From assembly GCF_001431725.1 (NCBI RefSeq), contig NZ_CP013106.1, forward strand, positions 496,001 through 560,000: 64,000 nucleotides of DNA. Reading direction: 5' to 3'. Position numbers and translations under genes: made by a program. The notes under the pieces were generated by a model that was given only the letters and a program-made list of their open reading frames with translations, had not been told where the DNA came from and searched no databases. This document shows positions 1-9,260 of this stretch, in pieces. The stretch is from Halomonas huangheensis (GTDB lineage Bacteria; Pseudomonadota; Gammaproteobacteria; Pseudomonadales; Halomonadaceae). Positions within the stretch are counted from its first letter, which is position 1. Each line of letters begins with the position of its first letter.

Positions 1-249
1 CTGCGCCGCCAGGGCGTGCTGAACTTCCAGCCGGGTTGGGGGCGATTTGCCATGCAACTCGGTGGTGGTTGTGTGGCAATGGGAGTCGCTCTGTGGTTAT
101 TGTCTCCAGAGTGGCATCACTGGCTGGATTGGAATCTGCTGCAGCGTGGCTTGAGAATGGCAATGCTGGTGGTGGTCGGTGGTGTGGTGTACTTCGCGTG
201 GTTGGGCGTGACCGGCATGCGGGTGCGGCACTTCCGCCTCAAGGGCTAG
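1..249 (+). CDS. murJ: Lipid II flippase MurJ, C-terminal fragment (5' end outside window)
   Basis: The reading frame is open from base 1, and 82 residues are visible. The stretch LRRQGVLNFQPGWGRF matches the loop before the last helices of MurJ (MviN), the MOP-superfamily flippase that moves lipid II across the inner membrane for peptidoglycan synthesis. Two hydrophobic segments follow (around residues 18-35 and 54-75), ending in a short basic tail. It is followed by ribF, the usual gammaproteobacterial neighbour. The N-terminal roughly 430 residues lie upstream of the window. Identification rests on the tail motif plus synteny. Confidence 0.88.
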   Translation: MRRQGVLNFQPGWGRFAMQLGGGCVAMGVALWLLSPEWHHWLDWNLLQRGLRMAMLVVVGGVVYFAWLGVTGMRVRHFRLKG

Positions 250-389
250 GGCTGCGCTCTTGAGCAGTGTGGTGATGCGCCGGAGTAAGCGGCCTCGTAC
301 GGCATAGTGATGTGGATCAGGGGCGTGGCTGTCAAGCCATCCCTGGTTCGTTATAATCGGTTCCCTTTACCTTCGATGTGGCTGGATTC

Positions 390-1508
390 ATGGAAGTCAT
401 CCGCGGCTTGCACAATCTGCGCGAAACGCATCGTGGTACGGTGGCTACCATCGGTAATTTCGATGGTGTGCACCGTGGCCACCGGGCGATTCTCGAGCAA
501 TGTCAGGAGCAGGCAAACCGCCTGGGCCTGTCGGTGACCGTGGTGGTCTTCGAACCCCAACCACGTGAGTATTTTGCTGCCGACCAGGCACCGCCACGCT
601 TGACACGGTTACGCGAGAAAGTCGCACTGCTGGCCGAGTGCGGTGTTGATCGCGTGCTATGCCTGCCATTCAATGAAGCACTACGCCAGTTGACGGCGGT
701 GGAGTTTGTCCAGCAGGTATTGGTAGACGGCCTGGGGGTAAAGCACCTGGTGGTCGGCGATGATTTCCGCTTCGGTTGTGATCGGCGTGGTGACTTCGCG
801 TTGTTGACCGCAGAAGGGCGGCGTTGCGGCTTTGCTGTCGAAAACACACATACTTTCTGCGTGGACGATGAACGAGTATCGAGCACGCGCGTCAGAACCC
901 TGTTGGCTTGTGGTAATTTCTCCGGCGTCCAGCGCCTGCTGGGGCGTCCATATAGTATCTGGGGCAGGGTGGTTCGAGATCAGCAGCGCGGCCGCACCAT
1001 CGGGGTGCCTACCGCGAACCTGCCGTTGGTGACCGGTTCATTGGCACTGCGAGGCGTCTATGCAGTGATCGTCGAATATGCCGGTGGCCAGTACCCGGCT
1101 GTGGCCAATATTGGCTGGCGGCCCACCGTTGGTAGCGTCAGGCCGGTGTTGGAAGCGCATCTGTTGGACTTCGATGCGGATCTCTACGGCCAGCGACTGA
1201 CGGTAATACCCTGCGCTCGCTTGCGGGGTGAGATTACCTTCGACAGCTTCGAGGCACTGAAGGCGCAGATTCATAACGATATTCGCCAGACAAGAGCGTA
1301 TTTTCAGGACGCTTTTCAGGGCTATTTCCAGGGGGATTCCCCCGTGGCAGACCCCGCCGCTACCTCCCCGCAGAGGGAGGCTTCGGAAACCGCAAGCCAT
1401 TGCCGGACGCGGACGGGCTGTCTATATCCTCTGGCATCGGCGCCTCGCGCGCGCGAGGCCGTGACACATGACTCCTCGGCGGAACATCCCGCCGACAATG
1501 ACGGCTGA
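390..1508 (+). CDS. ribF: Bifunctional riboflavin kinase / FAD synthetase RibF, with C-terminal extension
   Basis: RibF phosphorylates riboflavin to FMN and adenylylates FMN to FAD in the cytoplasm. The N-terminal FAD synthetase half shows [10 protein letters not shown] (residues 22-31) and GDDFRFG (about 123-129). The C-terminal kinase half shows the PTAN motif (207-210). I chose ATG 390 (MEVIRG) over an in-frame GTG at 378 because family members start there. The protein is 372 aa; the family is usually about 305-320 aa and ends near AYFQDAF (about 306). The last 60-65 residues are low-complexity and overlie palindromic DNA, so they look like read-through into former intergenic sequence. ileS follows 11 bp later. 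Confidence 0.93.
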   Translation: MEVIRGLHNLRETHRGTVATIGNFDGVHRGHRAILEQCQEQANRLGLSVTVVVFEPQPREYFAADQAPPRLTRLREKVALLAECGVDRVLCLPFNEALRQLTAVEFVQQVLVDGLGVKHLVVGDDFRFGCDRRGDFALLTAEGRRCGFAVENTHTFCVDDERVSSTRVRTLLACGNFSGVQRLLGRPYSIWGRVVRDQQRGRTIGVPTANLPLVTGSLALRGVYAVIVEYAGGQYPAVANIGWRPTVGSVRPVLEAHLLDFDADLYGQRLTVIPCARLRGEITFDSFEALKAQIHNDIRQTRAYFQDAFQGYFQGDSPVADPAATSPQREASETASHCRTRTGCLYPLASAPRAREAVTHDSSAEHPADNDG

Positions 1509-1519
1509 CACCCAGGACT

Positions 1520-4366
1520 ATGAGCGACTACAAGCACACTCTGAATCTGCCCGAAACCGACTTCCCCATGCGCGGCATGCTGCCCAAGCGTGAGCCGGAG
1601 CGCGTTGAACAGTGGCAGAAGCTGGATGTCTATCAGCGCCTGCGCGAAACGCGCGAAGGCCGCGATGTCTTCCTGCTGCATGATGGCCCTCCCTACGCCA
1701 ACGGCAGCATTCACATCGGTCACGCCGTCAACAAGATTCTCAAGGACATCATCGTCAAGTCGAAGAACCTGGCGGGCTTCGATGCTCCCTATGTCCCGGG
1801 CTGGGATTGTCACGGTCTACCCATTGAGCACAAGGTCGAGACCACCCACGGGAAACACCTTGAGCCAGAAAAGGCCCGGGCACTGTGCCGTGAGTACGCC
1901 GGCGAGCAAGTCAAGGGGCAGCTCCAGGATTTCGTACGCCTTGGTGTGGTTGGCGACTGGGACAACCCTTATCGCACCATGGCGTATGCCAACGAAGCCG
2001 GTGAGATTCGCGCGCTGGCCGATATGGTTGAGGGCGGCTTCGTATTCAAGGGCCTCAAACCGGTTAACTGGTGCTTTGACTGTGGTTCGGCACTGGCCGA
2101 GGCTGAAGTCGAATATGCCGACAAACAGTCCGATGCCATCGACGTGGCTTTCCCCTGTGCCGATGATGACAAGCTGGCTGCTGCTTTTGGGCTCGAGAGC
2201 CTGGCGAAGCCTGCTGCGGTGGTGATCTGGACCACTACGCCCTGGACCATTCCCGCCAATCAGGCGTTGAACGTCCATCCTGAATTCACCTATGCGCTGG
2301 TGGATGCCGGTGAGCGTCTGTTGCTGCTGGCCGAGGAACTGGTCGAAAGCTGCCTCGAGCGTTTCGGTCTCGAAGGTGAAGTGATTGCCACCACGCGTGG
2401 TGAGCGTCTCGAGCTGATCAATTTCCGTCATCCGCTCTATGATCGCGTTGCGCCGATCTATCTGGCCGATTACGTCGAGAGCGAAGTGGGCAGCACCGGT
2501 ATCGTCCACTCCGCGCCGGTGCACGGTGTTGATGACTTTGACTCCTGTCGTCGTTATGGCATGGATTTCGATCAGTTCATCAGCATCGTCAAGAGTGATG
2601 GTGTCTACGTCGATGATCTGCCGTTGTTCGGTGGCCAGCTGATCTGGAAGGCCAACCCGCAGATCGTCAAGGCGTTGAGCGCGGCCGGAGCATTGATGGC
2701 GCACAAGACCATCACCCATAGCTATATGCATTGCTGGCGTCACAAGACGCCGGTGATCTACCGCGCCACTGCCCAGTGGTTCGTGGGTATGGACATTGCC
2801 GGCAAGGATGGCCGTACCTTGCGCGAGAGTGCGCTCGAGGGCATCGAGTCCACGCATTTCACCCCGGCCTGGGGCAAGGCGCGCCTGCACAGCATGATCG
2901 CCAATCGCCCGGACTGGTGTATCTCCCGTCAGCGCAACTGGGGCGTGCCGATCCCGTTCTTCCTGCATAAGGAAAGCGGTGAGCTGCACCCGCGCACCGT
3001 CGAGTTGATGGAAGAGGTCGCCAAACGTGTCGACGCCGAAGGTATCGATGCCTGGTTCGCTATGGAGCCCAATGAACTGCTCGGTGCCGAGGCCGCGCAG
3101 TACGACAAGGTCACTGATACGTTGGATGTGTGGTTCGATTCCGGCACCACGCACCGTCATGTATTGCGTGGCTCGCATCCCATGGGCCACCTGAGTGGCC
3201 CGCGCGCCGACCTGTATCTCGAAGGTTCCGATCAGCACCGTGGCTGGTTCCATTCCTCGCTGCTGACCGGCAGCGCCATCGATGGGCATCCGCCATATCG
3301 CGGTTTGCTGACCCACGGCTTCACCGTCGATGCCCAGGGCCGCAAGATGTCCAAGTCGATGGGCAACGTGGTCGCGCCGCAGGAAGTCATGGACAAGCTG
3401 GGTGCCGATATCCTGCGCCTGTGGGTGGCCTCTACCGATTATTCCGGTGAGATGGCGGTATCCGACGAGATCCTCAAGCGCACGGCGGATGTCTATCGCC
3501 GTATCCGCAACACCGCACGCTTCCTGCTCGCCAACCTCAATGGTTTCGAGCCGAGCCGTGACCTGGTGGCGTTCGATGACATGCTGGCGCTGGATCAGTG
3601 GGTGGTCGATCGTGCTGCTCAGTTACAGGACCGCATCGAGACGGCTTATGACGAATACCGTTTCCTCGATGTCTACCAGCAGGTGCACGGTTTCTGTGCC
3701 CGCGAGCTGGGTGGCTTCTATCTGGATGTGATCAAGGATCGCCAGTACACCACCCAGGCGGATTCGCTGGCGCGCCGTAGCTGCCAGACTGCGCTTTACC
3801 AGGTGGTTCAGGCACTGGTGCGTTGGGTGGCTCCGATCCTGTCGTTCACCGCTGAGGAAATCTTCGAGAACATTCCCGGCGAGAAGGGCCTGGCCGACGG
3901 TCATAGCGTACTGCTGGAAACCTACTACGAAGGGCTGTCGACGCTGGCCGCCGATGCTGCCATGGGGCGCGAGTTCTGGGAGCAGGTGCTGACGGTCAAG
4001 CAGGCCGTCAACAAGTGCCTCGAGGACGCGCGTAACCAGAAGACCATCAAGGGCAGTCTGGCCGCCGAAGTCACGCTGTACGTCGACGATCAGTTGCAGG
4101 AACTGCTGTCGCGCCTTGGCGATGAGCTGCGCTTCGTGATGCTGACCAGTGAGGTTCGTCTGGCACCGCTGGCCGAGGCTGGTGATGCGGTGGCAACTGA
4201 TATCGAGGGCCTCAAGGTTGCGGTAATGGCCAGCGAATACACCAAGTGTGAGCGCTGTTGGCACCATCGTCCCGAGGTCGGTTCTCTGGCCGAGCATTCC
4301 GATCTCTGCTCGCGTTGCGTGAGCAATCTGCCGGAAGGCGCTGGAGAGACCCGTTACTATGCCTGA
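1520..4366 (+). CDS. ileS: Isoleucyl-tRNA synthetase
   Basis: This class I aminoacyl-tRNA synthetase of 948 aa charges tRNA-Ile and edits Val-tRNA-Ile. The HIGH signature sits in [12 protein letters not shown] (57-68), and KMSKS is at about 609-613. The region between them carries the CP1 editing domain. The C-terminus has a zinc-binding pair of motifs, CERC (910-913) and CSRC (930-933), as in eubacterial IleRS. It lies between ribF and lspA as in E. coli and Pseudomonas. The stop overlaps the lspA start by 8 bp, suggesting translational coupling. Confidence 0.97.
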   Translation: MSDYKHTLNLPETDFPMRGMLPKREPERVEQWQKLDVYQRLRETREGRDVFLLHDGPPYANGSIHIGHAVNKILKDIIVKSKNLAGFDAPYVPGWDCHGLPIEHKVETTHGKHLEPEKARALCREYAGEQVKGQLQDFVRLGVVGDWDNPYRTMAYANEAGEIRALADMVEGGFVFKGLKPVNWCFDCGSALAEAEVEYADKQSDAIDVAFPCADDDKLAAAFGLESLAKPAAVVIWTTTPWTIPANQALNVHPEFTYALVDAGERLLLLAEELVESCLERFGLEGEVIATTRGERLELINFRHPLYDRVAPIYLADYVESEVGSTGIVHSAPVHGVDDFDSCRRYGMDFDQFISIVKSDGVYVDDLPLFGGQLIWKANPQIVKALSAAGALMAHKTITHSYMHCWRHKTPVIYRATAQWFVGMDIAGKDGRTLRESALEGIESTHFTPAWGKARLHSMIANRPDWCISRQRNWGVPIPFFLHKESGELHPRTVELMEEVAKRVDAEGIDAWFAMEPNELLGAEAAQYDKVTDTLDVWFDSGTTHRHVLRGSHPMGHLSGPRADLYLEGSDQHRGWFHSSLLTGSAIDGHPPYRGLLTHGFTVDAQGRKMSKSMGNVVAPQEVMDKLGADILRLWVASTDYSGEMAVSDEILKRTADVYRRIRNTARFLLANLNGFEPSRDLVAFDDMLALDQWVVDRAAQLQDRIETAYDEYRFLDVYQQVHGFCARELGGFYLDVIKDRQYTTQADSLARRSCQTALYQVVQALVRWVAPILSFTAEEIFENIPGEKGLADGHSVLLETYYEGLSTLAADAAMGREFWEQVLTVKQAVNKCLEDARNQKTIKGSLAAEVTLYVDDQLQELLSRLGDELRFVMLTSEVRLAPLAEAGDAVATDIEGLKVAVMASEYTKCERCWHHRPEVGSLAEHSDLCSRCVSNLPEGAGETRYYA

Positions 4367-4886
4367 GGCTCAAGCTCATATGTCTGCTCAAGTGGAACCG
4401 ATGCGCAGGCCACTGCTGTGGTGGCTACTGGTGATTGTCTGGATCGCGCTCGATCTGGCCACCAAGGCACTGGCCAGCAGTAGTCTGACCTATGCCACGC
4501 CGGTGGAGGTCCTGCCGTTCTTCAACCTGACGCTGCTGCACAACACCGGTGCCGCCTTCAGCTTCCTTGCCGACCACCCCGGCTGGCAGCGTTGGTTGTT
4601 TGCCGCCATTGCGGTGGGCGCCACCATTGCTCTGACTGTATGGATGACGCGCCTCAAGCGTGACGAGAAGGTGCTGGGCGCTTGCCTGGCACTGATCATC
4701 GGCGGTGCGCTGGGCAATCTGTATGATCGCTTGGTCCACGGTTATGTGGTCGATTTCCTGTCGTTCCATGCGGCAGGCTGGTACTACCCGGCCTTCAACG
4801 TCGCCGACATCGGCATCACGGTCGGTGCCATCGGCCTGATCTGGGAGTCGATCTTTGGTGAGCGTCGCCGCGCGCGGCGTGGTTGA
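4359..4886 (+). CDS. lspA: Lipoprotein signal peptidase (signal peptidase II)
   Basis: LspA is an inner-membrane aspartyl protease that cleaves the signal peptide of diacylglyceryl-modified prolipoproteins. It is 175 aa with four hydrophobic segments. The catalytic aspartates are Asp132 in VVDF and Asp150 in FNVAD, with the conserved GNLYDR before them. Starts at ATG 4359 (overlapping ileS) and ATG 4380 are both possible; the latter gives the more usual length. Its substrates include lipoproteins such as BamD, encoded at 12534-13349. After the stop there are two copies of an ACGAGCT-type heptamer. Confidence 0.95.
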   Translation: MPEAQAHMSAQVEPMRRPLLWWLLVIVWIALDLATKALASSSLTYATPVEVLPFFNLTLLHNTGAAFSFLADHPGWQRWLFAAIAVGATIALTVWMTRLKRDEKVLGACLALIIGGALGNLYDRLVHGYVVDFLSFHAAGWYYPAFNVADIGITVGAIGLIWESIFGERRRARRG

Positions 4887-4990
4887 TCATACTGACGAGC
4901 TACGAGCCGGTTGTGTTCGCTCCCGGTGAACAGACGCACTTCCCACATTTATGTGGGTCGGATGAAGACCCCGAATATCTGGAGAGCGCC

Positions 4991-5437
4991 ATGAGCGACT
5001 ACCGCATCGATGAGGGCATGGAAGTTACCCTGCATTTTACCCTCAAGCTGGAAGACGGCACCGTGGTCGACTCGACCCATGACAAGGCACCGGCTACCTT
5101 CCAATTGGGAGATGGCAACCTGCCACCCGGTTTCGAGCATCCGCTCAAGGGACTGACGGATGGCGACAGCGGAGTCTTCGAGGTCTCGCCGGAGCATGCC
5201 TTCGGCCAGCATAATCCGCAGAACGTTCAGCGCATGAAGGCTGAGGTGTTCAAGGATGAGCAGCCGGAGATCGGTACTGTGATGTCATTCGCCGATGCCA
5301 ATGGCGATGAACTTCCCGGTGTGATCATTGAAATCGAAGACGACATGGTCGAGGTAGACTTCAATCATCCGCTGGCTGGGCGTACCCTGACTTTTGAGGT
5401 TGAGGTGTTGGACGTCAAACCTGCCACCACTCATTGA
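4991..5437 (+). CDS. fkpB: FKBP-type peptidyl-prolyl isomerase, SlpA/FkpB type
   Basis: A cytoplasmic prolyl cis-trans isomerase of 148 aa with the SlpA/SlyD-like arrangement: a split FKBP fold (residues about 5-70 and 130-145) with an inserted flap. Visible motifs are GTVVDSTHDKAP, GDGNLPPGFEHPLKGL and the flap core HAFGQ. I chose ATG 4991 because GGAGAG lies just upstream and it matches the family start; the frame is open further upstream without a good start. It stands between lspA and ispH, the standard operon position. Confidence 0.93.
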   Translation: MSDYRIDEGMEVTLHFTLKLEDGTVVDSTHDKAPATFQLGDGNLPPGFEHPLKGLTDGDSGVFEVSPEHAFGQHNPQNVQRMKAEVFKDEQPEIGTVMSFADANGDELPGVIIEIEDDMVEVDFNHPLAGRTLTFEVEVLDVKPATTH

Positions 5438-5582
5438 GACAGGGCCAGGCAAGGTTCCAACACGAATGACTCAGGGGCATGACAGGCTGGAACGGTGCTG
5501 GTTTCTGTACCGTTCCCGCCTTCCGTTCCTCCAGTCTTCTGTACAACGAAGGCGCTGAGACTGGCGCCGAGGCAAGCAGACC

Positions 5583-6536
5583 ATGCAAATCAAGTTGGCC
5601 AATCCGCGCGGTTTCTGCGCTGGTGTTGACCGCGCCATCGAGATCGTCAATCGTGCCCTCGATGTTTTCGGGCCGCCGATCTACGTTCGTCATGAAGTGG
5701 TGCACAACCGCTTTGTCGTCGACTCACTGCGTGAGCGTGGCGCGATCTTCGTCGAGGAACTGCATGAAGTCCCCGATGATGTGATCGTGATCTTCTCGGC
5801 CCACGGCGTGTCTCGCGCTGTCCAGTTGGAAGCCGAGCAACGCGGTCTCAAGGTCTTCGATGCTACCTGTCCATTGGTGACCAAGGTGCATATGGAAGTG
5901 CTGCGCTATGCCCGACGAGGCCACGAGTGCATTCTGATCGGGCATGAGGGGCACCCCGAGGTGGAAGGCACCATGGGGCGCTATGACACCTCTCACGGCG
6001 GTCAGATCTATCTGGTCGAGGACGAGGACGACGTGGCTCGCCTCCAGGTGAAGGATCCTTCGCGACTGGCTTTTGTGACCCAGACCACACTATCGATGGA
6101 TGATACCGCCAGGGTCATAGATGCGCTGCGTTCGACCTTCCCCGAGATTCAAGGTCCGCGCAAGGACGACATCTGCTACGCCACCCAGAACCGTCAGGAC
6201 GCTGTACGCGAGCTGGCGTCGGGTTGTGAGCTGGTGCTGGTGGTTGGTAGCCCGAACAGTTCCAACTCCAATCGGCTACGAGAGCTTTCCGAGCGTGTCG
6301 GGACACCGGCCTGGTTGATCGACAATGCTGATCAGATTGATCCCGCCTGGCTGAAAGGAGTAACCGCCATTGGTGTCACTGCTGGCGCCAGTGCGCCAGA
6401 AGTGCTGGTGCGTGGGGTTATCGAGCGCCTGCAGTCGTTGGGTGCGAAGGTACCCGAGGAGCTTGCCGGACGTGAGGAAACCATTACCTTCTCGATGCCG
6501 CGAGAATTGCGTGAGCGAGTCATCGCTACCGACTGA
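5583..6536 (+). CDS. ispH: 4-hydroxy-3-methylbut-2-enyl diphosphate reductase
   Basis: IspH (LytB) is the last enzyme of the MEP pathway: an iron-sulfur enzyme making IPP and DMAPP. It is 317 aa. The three cluster cysteines are present: Cys12 (GFCAG), Cys96 (DATCPLVTK) and Cys198 ([11 protein letters not shown]). The conserved [10 protein letters not shown] and TQTTLS motifs are also visible. The start ATG 5583 gives the typical [15 protein letters not shown] perfect 15-bp inverted repeat lies 28 bp after the stop, probably ending the murJ-ribF-ileS-lspA-fkpB-ispH transcript. Confidence 0.97.
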   Translation: MQIKLANPRGFCAGVDRAIEIVNRALDVFGPPIYVRHEVVHNRFVVDSLRERGAIFVEELHEVPDDVIVIFSAHGVSRAVQLEAEQRGLKVFDATCPLVTKVHMEVLRYARRGHECILIGHEGHPEVEGTMGRYDTSHGGQIYLVEDEDDVARLQVKDPSRLAFVTQTTLSMDDTARVIDALRSTFPEIQGPRKDDICYATQNRQDAVRELASGCELVLVVGSPNSSNSNRLRELSERVGTPAWLIDNADQIDPAWLKGVTAIGVTAGASAPEVLVRGVIERLQSLGAKVPEELAGREETITFSMPRELRERVIATD

Positions 6537-6564
6537 GTTCGCAAGATCCAATAGTGTTCTCCAC

Positions 6565-6594
6565 GCATCGCCGCTTCCCGGGAAGCGGCGATGC
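6565..6594 (+). terminator. Perfect 15-bp inverted repeat after ispH
   Basis: GCATCGCCGCTTCCC is followed immediately by its exact reverse complement (axis between 6579 and 6580). It is followed by TGTTTA rather than a long T run, so it is a probable but not textbook terminator. Confidence 0.55.
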
Positions 6595-6729
6595 TGTTTA
6601 TGCGCTTGCGCCGACTCTGCGTCGTAAATTTGCCGCTCCGATAGACTTGCCTTCCGATCTGCCCTTTCTGCGCCAGGCTGAAGAGACTCCAACGCAATGG
6701 AGCCTATCGACTGTTGTCAGGAGAGGATC

Positions 6730-7164
6730 ATGGGGCAATGGATAGCCCGGGCTGATCTCCAACCTCCCATGCCCGGAAGCGTTTCGCCATCGGCAAGACA
6801 GCGCGGCTTTACACTGATTGAGCTGATGGTCTGCGTGGGGATTCTTGCGGTGCTCGCCGCGCTGACGTATCCCCGTTACAGCCAGCATCTTGCGACGGCT
6901 CGAGTGACGGAAGCGCGTGCAGCGCTGGGCGATATTGCCAGTCAGCTTGAGCGCTGCTATTCGCGTTACCTGCGTTATGATGCACCCCAATGTGAACCTG
7001 GTACCACAGACGTAGAACGAGGAAGCTACCGACTGCAGCGGGATATCAAGGCAGGCCATTATCGGCTGACCGCGACGGCGATTGCTGATGGCACAGTGCC
7101 TGCTGGTTGTACCCTCCTGAGTCTCGATCAAGCTGGGTTGCGAGTTCCTGATGAGTGCTGGTAA
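6730..7164 (+). CDS. pilE: Type IV pilin-like protein (PilE family minor pilin)
   Basis: This 144-aa protein has a prepilin leader of 26 residues ending in RQRG, then FTLIELMV with the conserved Glu5 and a hydrophobic helix. Prepilin peptidase would cut after Gly26. The following TYPRYSQHLATARVTEARAA stretch is typical of PilE-type pilins, and a C-terminal Cys pair (near residues 126 and 143) could form the D-loop. I chose ATG 6730 because AGGAGAGG precedes it by a good distance. It starts a run of overlapping pilin genes, so it likely belongs to the minor-pilin initiation complex of a type IV pilus. FimU is the alternative assignment. Confidence 0.75.
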   Translation: MGQWIARADLQPPMPGSVSPSARQRGFTLIELMVCVGILAVLAALTYPRYSQHLATARVTEARAALGDIASQLERCYSRYLRYDAPQCEPGTTDVERGSYRLQRDIKAGHYRLTATAIADGTVPAGCTLLSLDQAGLRVPDECW

Positions 7165-7564
7165 CCAGCGTATGGCAGGCTTCACTCTGGTCGAGACCCT
7201 GGTGGCATTGCTGGTGTTGGCGATCGGGCTGTTGGGGGTCGCGGCAATGCAGATCAAGGCGACACAGAGTGCTCAGTTGGCTGCCCAGACTGGCATGGCG
7301 AATATTGCGGCTCAGGACGCTCGTGAGCGTCTTTGGGCTGCACGGGTGCGTGGCGACAATCCGTCCTGCCCGACACCCGCAGCGGTCAACGGCAGTGATT
7401 GGCAACACCGCTGGCAACCCTTTCTTCCTGAACTCAATGCCAGCCCGGTCTCGGCACTGGGGGATTGCCGTTTTGTCATTGAGGTGCGTTGGCGAGATAG
7501 GCGCCTTGATCCGTATCTGACCCGGCTGGAATATCGTGTGCGTCTGCCGCAGGAGTTGCCCTGA
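7151..7564 (+). CDS. pilV: Type IV pilus minor pilin, PilV-like
   Basis: A 137-aa prepilin with a ten-residue leader ending in MAG, followed by FTLVETLVALLVLAIGLLGVAAMQ, which is characteristic of the PilV class (ETLVALxVLAIGLLG). It starts 14 bp before the upstream pilin gene ends and shares bases with the pilW start, so the genes are translationally coupled. It would act with PilW and PilX to prime pilus assembly. The protein is shorter than Pseudomonas PilV (about 185 aa). Confidence 0.8.
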   Translation: MSAGNQRMAGFTLVETLVALLVLAIGLLGVAAMQIKATQSAQLAAQTGMANIAAQDARERLWAARVRGDNPSCPTPAAVNGSDWQHRWQPFLPELNASPVSALGDCRFVIEVRWRDRRLDPYLTRLEYRVRLPQELP

Positions 7565-8094
7565 TGTTCCGCTGGCGTGGCGTTGTCAGGCGTGAGGGCG
7601 TGATGGGGCCTCGCCACCAGCGTGGCCTCAGTCTGGTGGAGCTGATGGTGGCAATGTTGATCGGCAGTATGGTGATGCTTGCTGCGACTCGGGTCATGCA
7701 CAACGTTCTGCAGTCGGATCAACACATGCGTCAGTTGTCGGAGCGTCAGGCTGTGATCAGCTATGCACTGGATATCATGGCTGCTCGTTTGCGTAGTGGC
7801 AGTGCCACCGCGGAGTCATTCGTGCTGCGTGACAGTTATCTCGATAGCCGCTATTCCGATGACCGCTATCTCGGCAGCAGTCGTTCAGATGGTCGTTGCA
7901 CACTCCATGACAACGAAGGCCACCAGCCGTTGATCGATGGTTTGATCAGCGCAGGGGAGTGTGGCGATGAGCGGGTCATCGACACGCAGGGCGACGGGAT
8001 ATATCGGCTGCACCTGAAGTTGGCTGACTTCCCTGCCCCCTTGATGATGTGGGTTGTGGACCGTCGACATTGGTCGGATGGCAGCACACCATGA
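7564..8094 (+). CDS. pilW: Type IV pilus minor pilin, PilW-like
   Basis: A 176-aa prepilin with a 21-residue basic leader ending in HQRG, then LSLVELMVAMLIGSMVMLAATRV, the PilW-type N-terminal helix with Glu5. The rest matches the PilW pattern only loosely and is about 100 residues shorter than Pseudomonas PilW. The start overlaps the pilV stop by one base, and the stop overlaps the next start in ATGATGA, a typical tightly coupled pilin operon. Confidence 0.76.
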   Translation: MFRWRGVVRREGVMGPRHQRGLSLVELMVAMLIGSMVMLAATRVMHNVLQSDQHMRQLSERQAVISYALDIMAARLRSGSATAESFVLRDSYLDSRYSDDRYLGSSRSDGRCTLHDNEGHQPLIDGLISAGECGDERVIDTQGDGIYRLHLKLADFPAPLMMWVVDRRHWSDGSTP

Positions 8095-8597
8095 TGAGAC
8101 ATCCGAAACTCCAGTCGGGAGTTACCTTACCGGTTGTGCTTGGTATGCTGACGATTGCTTCAGTCATGGCGCTGAGCGCCATGCAGTCGGCACTGGTCGA
8201 TGAGCGTCTGGCGGGTAACCTCGTGGCGATGGCTCGAGCCCAGATGGCTGCAGAAGAAGGTGCTGCCGAGCGGCTTGTCGTTGGTCCTGAAAGGTCGGAC
8301 GCGCCGGATTGCGAAGTTGTTGAGCAGGCTCTGGAGGAAGGGGATGGCCCCTTGGTCGAGTCCAGTCAGGTGATCATTGGCGAGCTGCCATTGGTTGGCT
8401 ATTACTCCGGGAGTTGCTGGTGGCAGGGCGGCGTTGGGCAATGGGTGTTGGGCTGGGTAGGCAATGGTGATCGACTGGTGGCTCGCCATCTGATTCTGCT
8501 GTTGCCCGAGCCCGAGCCTGCGATGGCTTCCTCGACGACGACACCCTCATCATCCTCACCATCGATGGTATGGTTGGATGGTGGTGCTGGCCATTGA
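8091..8597 (+). CDS. pilX: Type IV pilus assembly protein, PilX-like
   Basis: A 168-aa protein with leader MMRHPKLQSG and helix VTLPVVLGMLTIASVMALSAM. Position 5 of the mature chain is Val rather than Glu, as is common in PilX/GspK-type tip pilins. The motif DERLAGNLVAMARAQMAAEEG fits the PilX N-terminal family. The C-terminus is a Pro/Ser/Thr-rich low-complexity tail (about residues 142-160). It ends 5 bp before the convergent fimT stop. No pilY1 gene follows, although pilX is normally next to that adhesin. Confidence 0.72.
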   Translation: MMRHPKLQSGVTLPVVLGMLTIASVMALSAMQSALVDERLAGNLVAMARAQMAAEEGAAERLVVGPERSDAPDCEVVEQALEEGDGPLVESSQVIIGELPLVGYYSGSCWWQGGVGQWVLGWVGNGDRLVARHLILLLPEPEPAMASSTTTPSSSSPSMVWLDGGAGH

Positions 8598-8602
8598 TCT
8601 GG

Positions 8603-9133
8603 TCAGGCATGATCAGGGCTTTGCGAGCACCTTGATCTACTGGCCGGTTGCTCACGTATTCGACCGAAGTTGCTTAACACCAGTACTCTTCCCCGGCCGT
8701 TGTCCGCGCAGATCACGAAGGTGCCGTTGTGGCCGCTGGCGCGTCCAGTGGGTTGAAAGCGTACGGCACGATCATCGTTACGAAAACGGATGGTGGTGGT
8801 CCGAGCGGCGGGGAAGCGATGAAGAATGTCGGCGGACTGAGTGTCGCGCAGGATCAAGGGGGCGCTCCAGTCGTTGTCGCATTGGCGGCCATCGTGGCTT
8901 GGGCAGAGGATGACGGTATGTTGTGTCATGATCGCGGTCGAGCGAGCCAGTGTCAGAGCCTGACGCAGTTGCTGAGTATCGCTGATGATATCCTGCTTGA
9001 TTGTCAGGTGGCGCCCGGCAGGAAGTGCCGTGGTGATCAGCACAGCGACGATGGCCAGTACCAGCAGCACTTCCAGTAGGGTTGTGCCGCGCTGATGGCG
9101 CTGAAGGCAAGTGCTGCTGCTGGCGTGTTGCAT
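8603..9133 (-). CDS. fimT: Type IV pilus pseudopilin FimT/GspH family
   Basis: A 176-aa prepilin: leader of 16 residues ending in HQRG, then TTLLEVLLVLAIVAVLITTALP with Glu5. A GspH/FimT C-terminal domain follows, containing GTFVICADNGRGRVLVLSNFGRIR, a common ending for FimT. ATG at 9133 gives a normal leader; an in-frame TTG at 9172 would lengthen it. FimT-type minor pilins have been linked to DNA binding during natural transformation in other gammaproteobacteria; that role here is inference. It is convergent with the pilin operon and divergent from thiO. Confidence 0.82.
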   Translation of the reverse strand: MQHASSSTCLQRHQRGTTLLEVLLVLAIVAVLITTALPAGRHLTIKQDIISDTQQLRQALTLARSTAIMTQHTVILCPSHDGRQCDNDWSAPLILRDTQSADILHRFPAARTTTIRFRNDDRAVRFQPTGRASGHNGTFVICADNGRGRVLVLSNFGRIREQPASRSRCSQSPDHA

Positions 9134-9260
9134 GACCTTGTATGGTGGTAGCCGAGGCAGTGGTGGCGTCAACAGTCATAACGCCAATAGCAATAACATT
9201 AATTTTCATGATAGTGGATGACGCATCCGCTGATGCGCTATCTGCATTCGGGGGCACAAT

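Noticed and set aside
1817..3316. 499-codon open frame on the minus strand inside ileS
   Set aside because: It lies entirely antisense to a well-supported ileS; long antisense frames are expected in high-GC coding DNA, and the translation has no recognisable domain.
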